Below, piece after piece: positions 8,383 to 17,325 of a DNA stretch of 64,000 bases. The stretch covers positions 1 through 64,000 of the forward strand of contig JBAZWJ010000029.1 in the NCBI GenBank assembly GCA_041660385.1, written 5' to 3'. Within the stretch, counting starts at the first letter, position 1. Each line of letters starts with the position of its first letter. The DNA comes from DYJE01 sp041660385 (lineage in GTDB: Bacteria; Desulfobacterota; Desulfobacteria; Desulfobacterales; Desulfolunaceae). Both the position numbers and the translations under genes were made by a program. A model generated the notes under the pieces. The model was not told the origin of the DNA. It saw only the letters and a program-made list of their open reading frames with translations, and ran no database searches.

Positions 8383-8416
8383 GTCTATGTTGTCCACGGA
8401 GTCCACTTCGTCTAAA
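8383..8416. repeat. Short GTCCAC nonamer array
   Basis: GTCTAT-GTT-GTCCAC-GGA-GTCCAC-TTC-GTC shows hexamers spaced by three bases. It is the smallest member of the GTGGAC/GTCCAC family found at 15087-15150, 18368-18483 and 23687-23734, always between genes. Confidence 0.6.
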
Positions 8417-8506
8417 GAGCACCCATGCATCCCAAATTCCCTTGCCCATCATCCCGGAATAGGATAAAACCCCTGACAAAAACAACCAATAGGAGATTCT
8501 ATAACT

Positions 8507-9322
8507 GTGGACGGATTGACTTTGCTCAAAGCAGTGGTGATGGGGATTGTGGAAGGCTTGACCGAGTTCATTCCTGTATCGTCCACCGGCCATCTGATCA
8601 TAACTCAGAATCTGATTAACTTCACAGGACGTGTGGAAAACGTCTTTTCCATATTCATCCAGCTCGGAGCTATCCTTGCTGTGGTCTGGCTTTACAGGAA
8701 AAAATTCCTGAACGTTGCATTGAGTCTTAAAACTCAGCCCGAATCCCGGCGGCTTGTGACGAACCTTGTTATTGGAACTCTTCCTGCCGTGGTGATCGGT
8801 CTTCCAACAGAATCCTGGATTGAAGCCCATTTGTTCAAACCTTATCCTGTGGCTCTGGCCCTTGCAATCGGTGGGCTGCTCATTCTCGTCATTGAGCGAA
8901 ACTACAAATACAAGGGAATCGCAGATGTGGACAGCATTCCCTGGACCAAGGCCCTGGGCGTGGGGACCCTCCAGGTTCTGGCCATTCTTTTCCCCGGGAT
9001 TTCACGTTCCGGCGCAACGATCATGGGAGGCATGGCACTGGGGCTTTCCCGGATGGCAGCTACGGAGTTCTCCTTTTTTCTCGCCATTCCAGCCATGCTG
9101 GGTGCCTCAATCATCAAGCTGGCGGGGGCCTGGAATCTGCTGTGTTTTAAAGATCTTCCCGTTTTTTTCATTGGTTTCGTTGTGTCGTTTTTTGTAGCTC
9201 TTCTGGTGATCAAGGGGCTTCTCCGTTTTGTTTCCCACCGTTCTTTCGTTCCCTTTGCCTGGTACCGCATCGCATTTGGAATCGTCATTCTTATCTACGG
9301 GTATTACAGCGGCTCTTTCTGA
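8507..9322 (+). CDS. uppP: Undecaprenyl-diphosphatase (bacitracin resistance protein family)
   Basis: This integral inner-membrane enzyme hydrolyses undecaprenyl diphosphate to the monophosphate and so recycles the lipid carrier of cell-wall synthesis. The 271-residue protein has the two family signatures, GLTEFIPVSSTGHLI near residue 20 and LFPGISRSGAT near residue 160, within about eight hydrophobic segments. Length is normal for the family. The start is a GTG with AGGAG 11 bases upstream. The gene stands alone, and the upstream intergenic DNA contains a short GTCCAC array. Confidence 0.93.
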   Translation: MDGLTLLKAVVMGIVEGLTEFIPVSSTGHLIITQNLINFTGRVENVFSIFIQLGAILAVVWLYRKKFLNVALSLKTQPESRRLVTNLVIGTLPAVVIGLPTESWIEAHLFKPYPVALALAIGGLLILVIERNYKYKGIADVDSIPWTKALGVGTLQVLAILFPGISRSGATIMGGMALGLSRMAATEFSFFLAIPAMLGASIIKLAGAWNLLCFKDLPVFFIGFVVSFFVALLVIKGLLRFVSHRSFVPFAWYRIAFGIVILIYGYYSGSF

Positions 9323-9338
9323 TTTAAATAAAAATCGT

Positions 9339-9368
9339 TTGACAAATATGGCACCTGACGTCTTATAT
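9339..9368 (+). promoter_or_regulatory. Sigma-70-type promoter ahead of the sensor kinase
   Basis: TTGACA (9339-9344) and TTATAT (9363-9368) are spaced by 18 bases, about 70 bases upstream of the kinase ATG at 9436. Confidence 0.5.
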
Positions 9369-9435
9369 CGTTGAAACGGTATCAATGGATTAATTTCTGC
9401 ATACCTTGGATATTAATAATCGATGGGGGCTCGTC

Positions 9436-10905
9436 ATGAAAGAGAGAATGAGTTTACGGACCAGAGTGGGCCTTATCATATGTCTTTTGCTTGCTGTTTC
9501 CTTTGTAGGTGCGGGAACCATGATATGGTACACCTACCGCGTGGAAGGCATGGTCAGCCTGATCGTAAATGACAAAATCAAGGCTTATCAGACAGCCGAA
9601 GCTCTTGAGTTGGCCCTGATCAACCAGAAAGGTTATGTTTCATATTATTTTATGGATCAGAATCCGAGCTGGCTCCGCCAGTTGGGAGAATGGCGTCAGA
9701 TCTTCAAAGAAAGACTGAGGGAAGCCAAAATCATTCCGAATCAAGAAGGTCGGGTAACACGGCTTCTCTACGATATCGGAATCAAATATGAGCATTACTT
9801 GAAGACAAAAGACCAGGTCATCGATCATTACAACAAAGGTGAGAGGAACACAGGAACAGCGCTTCACAACCAGGTCCGGGGAGAGTTTTTCAAGCTTATT
9901 CAATTGTGTAATGACTACAAAAAAATCCAGGAAGAGGAAATTCTTAAAATCCGGGACGACAGTCGAAAAAGAACACAACGCTTAAGGGAAATTGCGGGCA
10001 TGGGCCTTACAATTCAGTTGTTTACAGGAATCTTTCTTGCATTCCTTCTTGTTGTTCAGATTCTGAATCCACTTAAGGAGCTGGCAGAAAAAACGGAAGG
10101 AAAGAAGAGCCACGATCACCCCATGAATCTGGTCAAAGCCCTTTCTGATAATGTTGACGATCTTCTCAAGAATGCCGGTGAAACACGCCATGAGCTTGAA
10201 AAGAGCCGTGAAAGTCTTGCCATGGCAGAAAAGATGGCCATGGTGGGTAAGCTGGCAGCAGGCATGGCTCACAGTGTAAGAAACCCCCTTACCTCTGTGA
10301 AAATGAGGCTGTTTTCCTTAAATCGGACAGCCAGACTGAACGACGACCAAACCGATGACCTGATGGTGATTTCGGAAGAAATTGAACATATCGACACCAT
10401 TGTCCAGAATTTTCTCGAATTTTCACGGCCTCCCAAACTCCAGATACAGATGGTGAGCCCTTCCGCTGTGGTGGATATGATGCTCCAGCTCCTGACCCAC
10501 CGGCTTAAATCCTACGATGTTACCGTCTCTCGTGACAGAAAAGGACATCTGCCCGAAATCAAGTGCGATCCCGAGCAACTTAAGGAAGTGTTTGTAAACC
10601 TCGTTGAAAATGCCTGCCAGGCCATGGGCCGAGGCGGCCAGATCACGATAAAAGAAGAAATCGCAGCAGGAGAATCAGGTGAATCTGGAAACGATTGTGT
10701 GATTCATGTCAGAGACAATGGGCCGGGGATGTCCGATAAAATCATGGAAAAAGTGTTCAATCCCTTTTTCACCACCAAAGAAGAAGGAACGGGCCTGGGC
10801 CTGAGCATCGTCGAACGGATCATTGAAAACCACAACGGCAAAATCCGGGTTGAAAGCAAAGAAGGCGAAGGGACATGTTTTATTATTGTTCTGCCCTGCT
10901 CATAA
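9436..10905 (+). CDS. Membrane sensor histidine kinase, probable partner of the NtrC-type regulator at 13544
   Basis: The 489-residue protein has a first membrane helix at about 14-35, a periplasmic four-helix-type domain of about 150 residues, a second membrane helix at about 190-212, a coiled linker, and a kinase core with phospho-accepting His279 (GMAHSVRNPLTSV). The ATPase N box (NLVENACQAMG), DNGPGMSD and GTGLGLSI motifs are complete. I preferred the ATG at 9436, preceded by GGGGGC, over an in-frame TTG at 9406. The only nearby regulator is the sigma-54 activator after the next gene, so the three genes probably form a signalling and output unit. The signal is unknown. Confidence 0.85.
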   Translation: MKERMSLRTRVGLIICLLLAVSFVGAGTMIWYTYRVEGMVSLIVNDKIKAYQTAEALELALINQKGYVSYYFMDQNPSWLRQLGEWRQIFKERLREAKIIPNQEGRVTRLLYDIGIKYEHYLKTKDQVIDHYNKGERNTGTALHNQVRGEFFKLIQLCNDYKKIQEEEILKIRDDSRKRTQRLREIAGMGLTIQLFTGIFLAFLLVVQILNPLKELAEKTEGKKSHDHPMNLVKALSDNVDDLLKNAGETRHELEKSRESLAMAEKMAMVGKLAAGMAHSVRNPLTSVKMRLFSLNRTARLNDDQTDDLMVISEEIEHIDTIVQNFLEFSRPPKLQIQMVSPSAVVDMMLQLLTHRLKSYDVTVSRDRKGHLPEIKCDPEQLKEVFVNLVENACQAMGRGGQITIKEEIAAGESGESGNDCVIHVRDNGPGMSDKIMEKVFNPFFTTKEEGTGLGLSIVERIIENHNGKIRVESKEGEGTCFIIVLPCS

Positions 10906-11144
10906 CGAGTTTTCACGAACGATGTGCGGGAGGATTATAAGGCACATATTACACAAAACTGTTTAAAAAAAGCACCGGCCTGTCTCCCTGAGAACATCGG
11001 GAGCGCTTCACCCGCGTCCAGGGCTGGGTATGGATGAAATAATGTCCTTTTTGACCTGTTTTAAGTCGTATATGCCACTTGTCCATCATAAGAAAACCTT
11101 TTAAAGTAAGCTGTCACCACAAACTTTAAGAAAGGAGATGCTTT

Positions 11145-13382
11145 ATGGGTAAATGGCATAAAACGGCGTGCGTGTTGTGCAATCAGAACTGTGGTCTGGA
11201 AATTCTGGTGGAAGACAACAAAATGGTCAGAGTCCGACCGGACAAAGAAAACCTGCGGAGCGAAGGCTATGCCTGCCGCAAAGGGTTGAACGTCCTGTAT
11301 CACCAGTACCCGAAAGGACGGCTGACAGAGCCTTTAAAGAAAGTTAACAACGAATTCATTCCCATTTCCTGGGATCAGGCATTTGAAGAAATTGCAGAAA
11401 AACTGAAAAACGGCCTGGACCAGCACGGCCCCCGATCTCTTGCCTATTTGGGATCAAGCTCTCAGGGAGGGCACTTTGAAGCCGCGTTTGGGATCAGCCT
11501 GCTGCGGAATCTGGGATCTCAATATCTGTACTCGTCAGCCGGGCAGGAATTCAGCGGGACATGGTGGATCCAGGGACGCATGTTCGGCAAGCAGTACCTT
11601 ATTACAGGACCTGATGATCATGAAACCGAAATGCTTGTGGGCTGGGGCTGGAACGGAATGCAGAGCCACCAGATGCCTCAGGCGAGAAAGGTTCTGAAAA
11701 AGATCAGCAATGATCCGAACCGTCTGCTAGTAATTATCGACCCCAGAAAAAGTGAGACCGCAGCCATTGCAGACATGCACCTGGCGATTCGTCCGGGAAC
11801 CGACGCTCTGCTTATGAAAGCCATGATCGCCATCATTATTGCGGAAGGCTGGGAAAATAAAGAATATATAAAGGCCCATGTGGACGGATGGGAAACCGTC
11901 CGTCCTTGGTTTGAAAACGTGGATATCCGCTCTGCCGTTTCGGTATGTGAACTTGAGTATGAAACGGTTTATGAGCTGTGTCGACTGATGACCACCCGAA
12001 CGTGGAGCGTGCATCCGGATCTCGGTATCTACATGGGCCGCCACAGCACTGTCAATTCCTATTTCATGAACATTCTTGGGGCGATATGCGGTATTTTCGG
12101 TAAACGGGGGGGTAATATCATCCCCGGCATGATTATGCCCCTGGGGTTCCATGCAGACGAACGCAACCCGAAAACCTGGCGGACCGTGACAACCAACATG
12201 ACCCCTGCGGCAGCCGGTTCCTATCCTGCCAGCGCACTACCCGATGAAATCATGAGCGATCATCCCCAGCGGTTGCGGTCGGTGATTGTCAGTGCCTGTA
12301 ACCCATTACGGGCCTGGCCGGACACCCATGCTCTGGAACGCGCCTTTGCCAGATTGGACCTTCTGGTGGTTCACGATATCGTCATGAGTGAAACCGCTCT
12401 TTTAGCGGATTATGTTCTGCCCTGCCGGACCTTTTATGAATCCTGGGACGGGACCTTTTTTCCCTTTACTTACCCCAATGTCTTCTTTCAAATGCGCCGC
12501 CCCATTGTCCAGCCTGAGGGCAACTGCCTTGAGTCGTCCCAGATATTCACCCGACTGGCCGATAAGCTGGGGTTGATTCCCGAAATTCCAGTGGAGGTGA
12601 TGGAGGCTGCCGGAAAAGACCGCATGACCTTTGGCATCAAACTCATGGAGTGGATTGGTGCCCACCCGGAACATCTGGCCAAAATGCCTTTTATCCTGGC
12701 CGAAACTCTTGGGAAACAATGGGACAGCGCAGCGCTGCCTGCATTGTGGGGTATGATGATGACCGCACCGAAAGCTTTCAGGAAAAATGCGGCAAGGCTC
12801 GGCTTTGAAACCGGTCTGGATATGGGCGAAAGGATTTTCCAGGCCATTCTTGATTCACCCCAGGGTCTCTGGGTCGGCAAGGCAGATGTGGAAAACAATC
12901 TGGCCGCAATCAGTACCCCTTCGGGAAAAATTGAGGTCTTTGTCCCTGAAATGGAAACACCTGCAAGAAAAATCGATGCCCAAAGCGAAACCGAAGGCCT
13001 TCGCATGCCCGACGATTTCCCTTTTATTTTAAATGCGGGACGGCACATGGATACCAATATCAACACCATGATGCGCAATCCCGAATGGAATAAAGGGAAG
13101 CGCGCCTGCACCATTGCCGTCAATCCTGTGGATGCTGAGAAACTGGGACTTGACGATGGCAATCCTGTGCGGGTAACAACGGAAGCTGGCACCGCAGTGG
13201 GAGAACTTGAAGTCAGCGATCAGGTGAGAGAAGGAACGGTACTTATTCCCCATGGGTTCGGCTTGATCTACGATGGAAAAACCTACGGCATCAATGTGAA
13301 TTATCTGACCAAAAACACTCATCGGGATTTGATCGGTACGCCCATTCACCGTTTTGTGCCTTGCCAGCTTGAAAAGATGTAA
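11145..13382 (+). CDS. Molybdopterin-dependent oxidoreductase, DMSO-reductase superfamily
   Basis: The 745-residue catalytic subunit binds one [4Fe-4S] cluster through C9-x2-C12-x3-C16 and C44, then a bis-molybdopterin guanine dinucleotide cofactor. The C-terminal molydop-binding domain is present (FILNAGRHMDTNINTMMR, then HGFGLIYDGKTYGINVNYLT). No twin-arginine signal is visible, so the enzyme should be cytoplasmic, and no electron-transfer subunit is encoded beside it. A good ribosome binding site (AGGAG) precedes the ATG. The substrate cannot be read from the sequence; formate dehydrogenase, acetylene hydratase-like and hydroxylase-like members share this layout. The gene lies between a sensor kinase and an NtrC-type regulator, which suggests that its expression is under their control. 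Confidence 0.88.
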   Translation: MGKWHKTACVLCNQNCGLEILVEDNKMVRVRPDKENLRSEGYACRKGLNVLYHQYPKGRLTEPLKKVNNEFIPISWDQAFEEIAEKLKNGLDQHGPRSLAYLGSSSQGGHFEAAFGISLLRNLGSQYLYSSAGQEFSGTWWIQGRMFGKQYLITGPDDHETEMLVGWGWNGMQSHQMPQARKVLKKISNDPNRLLVIIDPRKSETAAIADMHLAIRPGTDALLMKAMIAIIIAEGWENKEYIKAHVDGWETVRPWFENVDIRSAVSVCELEYETVYELCRLMTTRTWSVHPDLGIYMGRHSTVNSYFMNILGAICGIFGKRGGNIIPGMIMPLGFHADERNPKTWRTVTTNMTPAAAGSYPASALPDEIMSDHPQRLRSVIVSACNPLRAWPDTHALERAFARLDLLVVHDIVMSETALLADYVLPCRTFYESWDGTFFPFTYPNVFFQMRRPIVQPEGNCLESSQIFTRLADKLGLIPEIPVEVMEAAGKDRMTFGIKLMEWIGAHPEHLAKMPFILAETLGKQWDSAALPALWGMMMTAPKAFRKNAARLGFETGLDMGERIFQAILDSPQGLWVGKADVENNLAAISTPSGKIEVFVPEMETPARKIDAQSETEGLRMPDDFPFILNAGRHMDTNINTMMRNPEWNKGKRACTIAVNPVDAEKLGLDDGNPVRVTTEAGTAVGELEVSDQVREGTVLIPHGFGLIYDGKTYGINVNYLTKNTHRDLIGTPIHRFVPCQLEKM

Positions 13383-13543
13383 AAATGAAGCCAAGCAATG
13401 ACCATATTGATATTTCGTGTTCTTTCTTATAGAAGATTAGCTTATGTATTGATTGGCTTTCATTAATAAACATATGCTTAACCAAATAAGAATTTTATAT
13501 ATTTTCTTCATCTGGCGGCTGTTCGGCAAGGAGATAATTTAGG

Positions 13544-14983
13544 ATGGCAAAAGTTCTGATCATCGATGATGATGACAACCTGAGAACGAGTTTCGAAAAA
13601 CTTCTCATTGACGAAGGGTACATCGTCAGAACCGCTCCTTCGGCGGAAATGGGTATTCAGGCCATCCGTAAAGAGATGCCCGATATGGTGATCCTTGACA
13701 TGCAGATGCCGGGCATGAGCGGCATTGAAGCCTTCGGCGTGATTCACGCCATGGACCCCAAGCTTCCCGTGATTATCATGACCGCCTATGGCACCACGGA
13801 ATCGGCCATCGAGGCCATCAAGCTGGGTGCTTTTGATTACATTCTGAAACCTTTTGACATCCCCTCCCTTTTGATGGTGATCGGTCAGGCTGTAGAAGCA
13901 GGCCGTTTCATGAGGTCCCCGGTAAAGTTGAACGCCGGTGTGGGTGACGGTGGAGGTCTTGACAGCTCTGATGGAGAATCCATCGTTGGAAAAAGCTCAG
14001 CCATGCAGGATGTATATAAAGCCATTGGCCGAGTTTCAGCAAGCGATGCCACAGTTCTCATCCGTGGTGAGTCGGGGACAGGCAAGGAACTGGTTGCCCG
14101 GGCTCTTTACCATCATTCCTTACGATCCCAAAAGCCGTTTACCGTGATCAACTGCGTGGCTATTCCCGAAACATTGCTGGAAAGCGAACTGTTCGGCTAT
14201 GAAAAAGGGGCTTTTACCGGTGCGAACAACAGAAAAATAGGAAAAATTGAACAGGCCAACGGCGGAACGGTCTTCCTTGATGAAATCGGCGACATGCCAG
14301 CAGGCCTTCAGTCCAAGATATTGCGGCTTCTTCAGGAAAAAAGCGTTGAACGCATCGGAGGAAGGGAAACCATTCCCGTGGACGTGCGGATCATCGCCGC
14401 CACGAACAGGGACCTTGAAGCGGCCATGGAACAGGGCCATTTCAGAGAGGATATCTACTACAGACTCAAGGTGGTGACCATCCATCTTCCACCTTTGCGA
14501 GACCGTCAGGGCGACATCCCCCTTCTTGCCCGTTATTACATGAACAAATACTCAAGGGAGGCGGGTGGAGTGAGCCCAGGCATCACCGATGACGCCTTGA
14601 TGAGTCTTGGCATGTACGGCTGGCCAGGAAATGTGCGGGAGCTGTCCAATGTGATCCGTAAAATTCTGATTTTCAACCGAGGCAATCCTGTGACACGGGA
14701 AGAAGTGCTCCAGAACACCGTTTCCGAAAAAAAAGAACGGAAGCCTTCATCGGAAAATGCCATATCGGATTGGATTCAGGACCGTCTGGCTCAGGGCCCG
14801 GAAGACAATCTGTTCGATCGCTGCGTTGACGAATTTTCAGCTCTTCTGGTGACTGAGGCTCTGAAAAAAGCCGATGGAAACCGTTCAAAGGCCGCCAGAA
14901 TTCTTGGAGTATCGCGGCCCACGCTTCACGCTAAAATTAGCCGGTATGAGATTGAAATCGGGGCGTCAGTGGTTAAGGGGTAG
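13544..14983 (+). CDS. Sigma-54-dependent response regulator, NtrC family
   Basis: The 479-residue activator has three domains: a receiver with phospho-acceptor Asp52 (VILDMQMPGMSG), an AAA+ domain with Walker A GESGTGKE, the sigma-54 contact loop GAFTGA and Walker B VFLDEIGDMP, and a C-terminal Fis-type helix-turn-helix (ADGNRSKAARILGVSRPTLH). It would drive sigma-54 promoters after phosphorylation, most plausibly by the kinase at 9436-10905. AAGGAG lies at the correct distance upstream of the ATG. I could not find a convincing TGGCAC-N5-TTGC promoter next to the neighbouring genes, so its targets remain open. Confidence 0.9.
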   Translation: MAKVLIIDDDDNLRTSFEKLLIDEGYIVRTAPSAEMGIQAIRKEMPDMVILDMQMPGMSGIEAFGVIHAMDPKLPVIIMTAYGTTESAIEAIKLGAFDYILKPFDIPSLLMVIGQAVEAGRFMRSPVKLNAGVGDGGGLDSSDGESIVGKSSAMQDVYKAIGRVSASDATVLIRGESGTGKELVARALYHHSLRSQKPFTVINCVAIPETLLESELFGYEKGAFTGANNRKIGKIEQANGGTVFLDEIGDMPAGLQSKILRLLQEKSVERIGGRETIPVDVRIIAATNRDLEAAMEQGHFREDIYYRLKVVTIHLPPLRDRQGDIPLLARYYMNKYSREAGGVSPGITDDALMSLGMYGWPGNVRELSNVIRKILIFNRGNPVTREEVLQNTVSEKKERKPSSENAISDWIQDRLAQGPEDNLFDRCVDEFSALLVTEALKKADGNRSKAARILGVSRPTLHAKISRYEIEIGASVVKG

Positions 14984-14993
14984 AATTTCAATA

Positions 14994-15076
14994 GCGGCCC
15001 TGGCCCATGGTGGGTTTTGTATGGACTGCAAGCGTGCAAGTTTCCGGCGTCTTCGTTTGGGAAGGCTTTGAGATAA
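14994..15076 (+). pseudogene. Duplicated 3' tail of the molybdopterin-binding protein gene
   Basis: These bases repeat the end of the gene at 17326-18357 (18273-18357) at well over 90 percent identity by eye. They encode LAHGGFCMDCK in place of LAHGGLCMDCK, followed by a one-base deletion that destroys the rest of the cysteine-rich tail. The similarity continues past the stop into the GTGGAC array on both sides (to 15108 and 18389). Nothing of the rest of the gene is present. It is a recombination footprint rather than a working gene. Confidence 0.75.
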
Positions 15077-15086
15077 TAATTTTTGA

Positions 15087-15150
15087 GTGGACAGTGGACT
15101 TTGTGGACAATGCAATGAACCGTACACTTCGTCCATGCCCACGAAGTCCC
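15087..15150. repeat. GTGGAC nonamer array forming an imperfect hairpin
   Basis: Three GTGGAC units on the left face GTACAC, GTCCAT, CCCAC and GTCCC units on the right across an AATGCAATGAACC loop. The arm order resembles a shortened version of the array at 18368-18483. It directly follows the duplicated gene tail and directly precedes a REP-like palindrome. Confidence 0.7.
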
Positions 15151-15182
15151 GTAGGATGGGTGAAGCTTTAGCGTAACCCATC
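15151..15182. repeat. REP-like palindrome GTAGGATGGGT..ACCCATC
   Basis: This is the same element as at 945-976, with arms GATGGGT and ACCCATC and a different loop (GAAGCTTTAGCGTA). It abuts the GTGGAC array without a gap. The stretch from here to 15364 holds no further feature that I recognise. Confidence 0.7.
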
Positions 15183-15364
15183 GGAATTGATTATATATTG
15201 GCATATTAAATTGTCAGTTGAATATAGTGTTTATAGTCAAATATAAAAACATACAACATATCCGCACTTGAAAATATCTTAAGATAAAGGCATGCCTGCC
15301 CGGTGATTAAAGACGGCCCATAAACCCGTTTATCGGCGTATCGTCCTTGCCCATCAAAAGTTTC

Positions 15365-15394
15365 TTGACATATAGTTCACACATAAACTATATA
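15365..15394 (+). promoter_or_regulatory. Sigma-70-type promoter embedded in the palindromic operator
   Basis: TTGACA (15365-15370) and TATATA (15389-15394) are separated by 18 bases and would drive the thioesterase and MarR genes. The spacer and -10 box lie inside the 40-bp palindrome, so a bound repressor would block RNA polymerase. Confidence 0.65.
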
Positions 15395-15412
15395 TAGTTT
15401 ATGTGTGAACTA
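15373..15412. promoter_or_regulatory. 40-bp perfect palindrome, probable MarR operator
   Basis: Two 18-bp arms, TAGTTCACACATAAACTA and its exact complement, flank TATA, so the whole 40 bp is a perfect palindrome. It covers the spacer and -10 region of the promoter and lies upstream of an operon that ends with a MarR-family gene. MarR dimers bind palindromes of about 16-20 bp, so the length could hold two dimers. Autoregulation is inferred from position. Confidence 0.75.
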
Positions 15413-15468
15413 AAGCTATGCATCACCAGTTCATGCCAAAGCAACAGAACAAAATAAGGAGAGAGCTC

Positions 15469-15912
15469 ATGAATCAAGTGCTTGAGATGTACAAAGCCGT
15501 AGGAAACGCCGATTTTACAAAAATGGTCACAGAATTTGCCCCCTACTTCCAGACCATAGATCCCATGTTCGTCGATCTGAAATCCGGTTATGCGGAACTC
15601 ACCTTCGCCAACCAGAAAAAAGTCCAGAACCACCTGGGGACGGTTCACGCCATCGCTATGTGCAACGCAGCAGAACTTGTGGCCGGTACGATGACCGAAG
15701 TTTCTATTCCCGGCGACCTTCGATGGATTCCGGTGGGAATGACGGTGAAATACCTCGCCAAGGCCAAGACCGATCTCAAGGCGATTGCCAAAGGAGATGG
15801 TGTGGACTGGACAGCAAAGGGAAATACGGATGTTCCGGTGGTTATTTGCGACACAGAAGGCAAGGAAGTCTTTACAGCCGTGATCACTATGAATATAAGT
15901 GCAAAGAAATGA
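15469..15912 (+). CDS. Hotdog-fold thioesterase-like protein (PaaI/DUF4442 type)
   Basis: The 147-residue protein has the hotdog layout: an N-terminal helix, then LTFANQKKVQNHLGTVHAIAMCNAAELVAG, where the N-H-x-G-x-x-H loop and the following long helix correspond to the active-site region of PaaI-like thioesterases, then four strands. It would hydrolyse an acyl-CoA thioester, though DUF4442 members are poorly characterised. The start at 15469 follows AGGAGAG (15458-15464); a longer frame from 15418 begins too close to the promoter. It sits directly behind the 40-bp operator and is followed by the MarR gene, so it is probably derepressed by a CoA ester or free acid. Confidence 0.8.
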   Translation: MNQVLEMYKAVGNADFTKMVTEFAPYFQTIDPMFVDLKSGYAELTFANQKKVQNHLGTVHAIAMCNAAELVAGTMTEVSIPGDLRWIPVGMTVKYLAKAKTDLKAIAKGDGVDWTAKGNTDVPVVICDTEGKEVFTAVITMNISAKK

Positions 15913-15920
15913 ATTAATTT

Positions 15921-15959
15921 ATCCCTGCGGCTTCTGGTGGCATCTGGAGTCGCAGGGAT
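15921..15959 (+). terminator. Hairpin between thioesterase and MarR genes
   Basis: ATCCCTGCG (15921-15929) pairs with CGCAGGGAT (15951-15959), followed by an A/T-rich stretch without a long U run. It could act as a partial terminator or as an mRNA stabiliser between the two genes. Confidence 0.45.
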
Positions 15960-16022
15960 TAAAATATGTTTTCAATTGGTTTTGACCCCGGAGGCAAAAC
16001 AAACCATCAATAGGAATAATCC

Positions 16023-16445
16023 ATGACCGCTGACAAACGTCTTTTTTTTAAATTAAACCTGGCCCAGCGTCTCCTTATGAAATATTTCGACCGTGAAATG
16101 ATGGAAAAAACCGGCGTTCCCATCACACAGACTGCAGCCCTCTTTTTTCTCAGAAAAAACGACGGCTGCCTGTTCAAAGATCTGAGTGATGCGTTGTTTC
16201 AGAACAAATCCGCCATCACGACTCTGGTTGAACGCTTGGAGAAGAACGGCCTTGTCCAGAAAAAAGCCTCGACAACCGACGGAAGGGCGGCCCATATTTT
16301 TCTCACGGAAAAGGGGAAAACGGTCTGCGAAGAGGCTCTTCCCCTGGTCAAGGCGAACAACGAAAAGCTGGCGGCCCATTTCACTGATGGGGAAATCGAA
16401 ACCGTCCATCGTTTTTTTGATTTGATTATTGGCATGTACAAATAA
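16023..16445 (+). CDS. MarR-family transcriptional regulator
   Basis: The 140-residue protein has the MarR winged-helix pattern: helix-turn-helix in LFKDLSDALFQNKSAITTLVERLEK (residues about 47-72), then the wing KKASTTDGRAAHIFLTEKGK with the D-G-R-A motif. Terminal helices for dimerisation are present. Such proteins usually repress their own operon and release DNA on binding an aromatic or acyl ligand. The perfect palindrome over the promoter at 15365-15412 is the obvious binding site. It lies 110 bases downstream of the thioesterase gene with a hairpin in between. Confidence 0.88.
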   Translation: MTADKRLFFKLNLAQRLLMKYFDREMMEKTGVPITQTAALFFLRKNDGCLFKDLSDALFQNKSAITTLVERLEKNGLVQKKASTTDGRAAHIFLTEKGKTVCEEALPLVKANNEKLAAHFTDGEIETVHRFFDLIIGMYK

Positions 16446-16670
16446 GAGGTATGAATTATGACGTCTTTTCAAAGATATGTGCCGTGCAGAGTGGAAAAAA
16501 TTTAACCTGGTATTATATTGATGGTTATGCTTTTAATGGCTGTGGATAAAAAAGGGACGACTTTACTTTATCAAGAATAAACCCTGATATGCTGAACGGT
16601 TGTCCCTGTGATACTCAAGACCAAGTCAAGGAGGTCCTAACATCCGGCTGCAAAAAGGAGGCAAGGAACC

Positions 16671-17303
16671 TTGAATAAAAATGACATGGAAGATTTTGAA
16701 ACCCTTCTGGCCGGGTCGGCCAGGGAACACGGACATCTTTGCGCCGGTCAGGTCATTGGCGTGCGGATGGCCCTTCTGGGTCTTGAACTCGTGGGACTCA
16801 AAAACACTCGGAGTGGACCGGATATCAAGAAGCTGATCGTGTACGTGGAGATCGACCGCTGCGCCACAGACGCCATCGGCTATGTGACCGGTGCCCGGCT
16901 GGGTCGCCGTTCGCTGAAATTCAAGGATTACGGGGTCATGGCGGCCACATTCGTAAATCTTGAAATCAACAGAGCTTTCCGCATTGTATCAACGGAGAAG
17001 TCCAGGGATCTTGCCGCAGCTTACGCTCTGGATACCCTGAACAAATCACAGGCACAGCTTGAAGCGTATAAAAAGATGCCTCTTCAGGATCTTTTCGACG
17101 TGTACGAGGTGAGAGTGGATATTCCGGAAACGGATTTCCCCGGCCCCACCCGTTCCAAAGCGGTGTGTGATGTTTGTGGGGCAGTGATCCGGGATGGCCG
17201 TGAAATAAGTGACGGTGGGCAGGTGGTGTGCCATTTCTGTTACGGCCAGACCTACTACAACCATCCCTTAAAAGTTGACCTGGCAACAAAAAACTTTCAA
17301 TGA
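16671..17303 (+). CDS. FmdE-family protein with C-terminal zinc-ribbon
   Basis: The 210-residue protein matches FmdE: HGHLCAGQVIGVRMALLGLELVG near residue 22, ECxxD-type core IDRCATDAIGYVTGARLGRRSLKF, and a C-terminal CDVCGAVI...CHFCYG four-cysteine zinc finger. FmdE is named from formylmethanofuran dehydrogenase operons but also occurs beside molybdenum enzymes in bacteria, where its role is unclear; delivery or maturation of molybdenum cofactor is a guess. The start is a TTG with AAGGAGG nine bases upstream, preferred to an ATG at 16686 on spacing. The stop overlaps the region just before the molybdopterin gene, so they are probably one operon. Confidence 0.85.
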   Translation: MNKNDMEDFETLLAGSAREHGHLCAGQVIGVRMALLGLELVGLKNTRSGPDIKKLIVYVEIDRCATDAIGYVTGARLGRRSLKFKDYGVMAATFVNLEINRAFRIVSTEKSRDLAAAYALDTLNKSQAQLEAYKKMPLQDLFDVYEVRVDIPETDFPGPTRSKAVCDVCGAVIRDGREISDGGQVVCHFCYGQTYYNHPLKVDLATKNFQ

Positions 17304-17325
17304 AATCCATGCAGCGGAGCGAATC

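Noticed and set aside
9323..13543. A sigma-54 promoter for the molybdopterin oxidoreductase
   Set aside because: TGGCAC at 9349 lacks a TTGC at the required spacing, and no other good match was found.
16446..16670. A molybdenum cofactor riboswitch upstream of the FmdE gene
   Set aside because: The position is suggestive, but I cannot match the conserved Moco RNA core by eye. A covariance-model search would decide.
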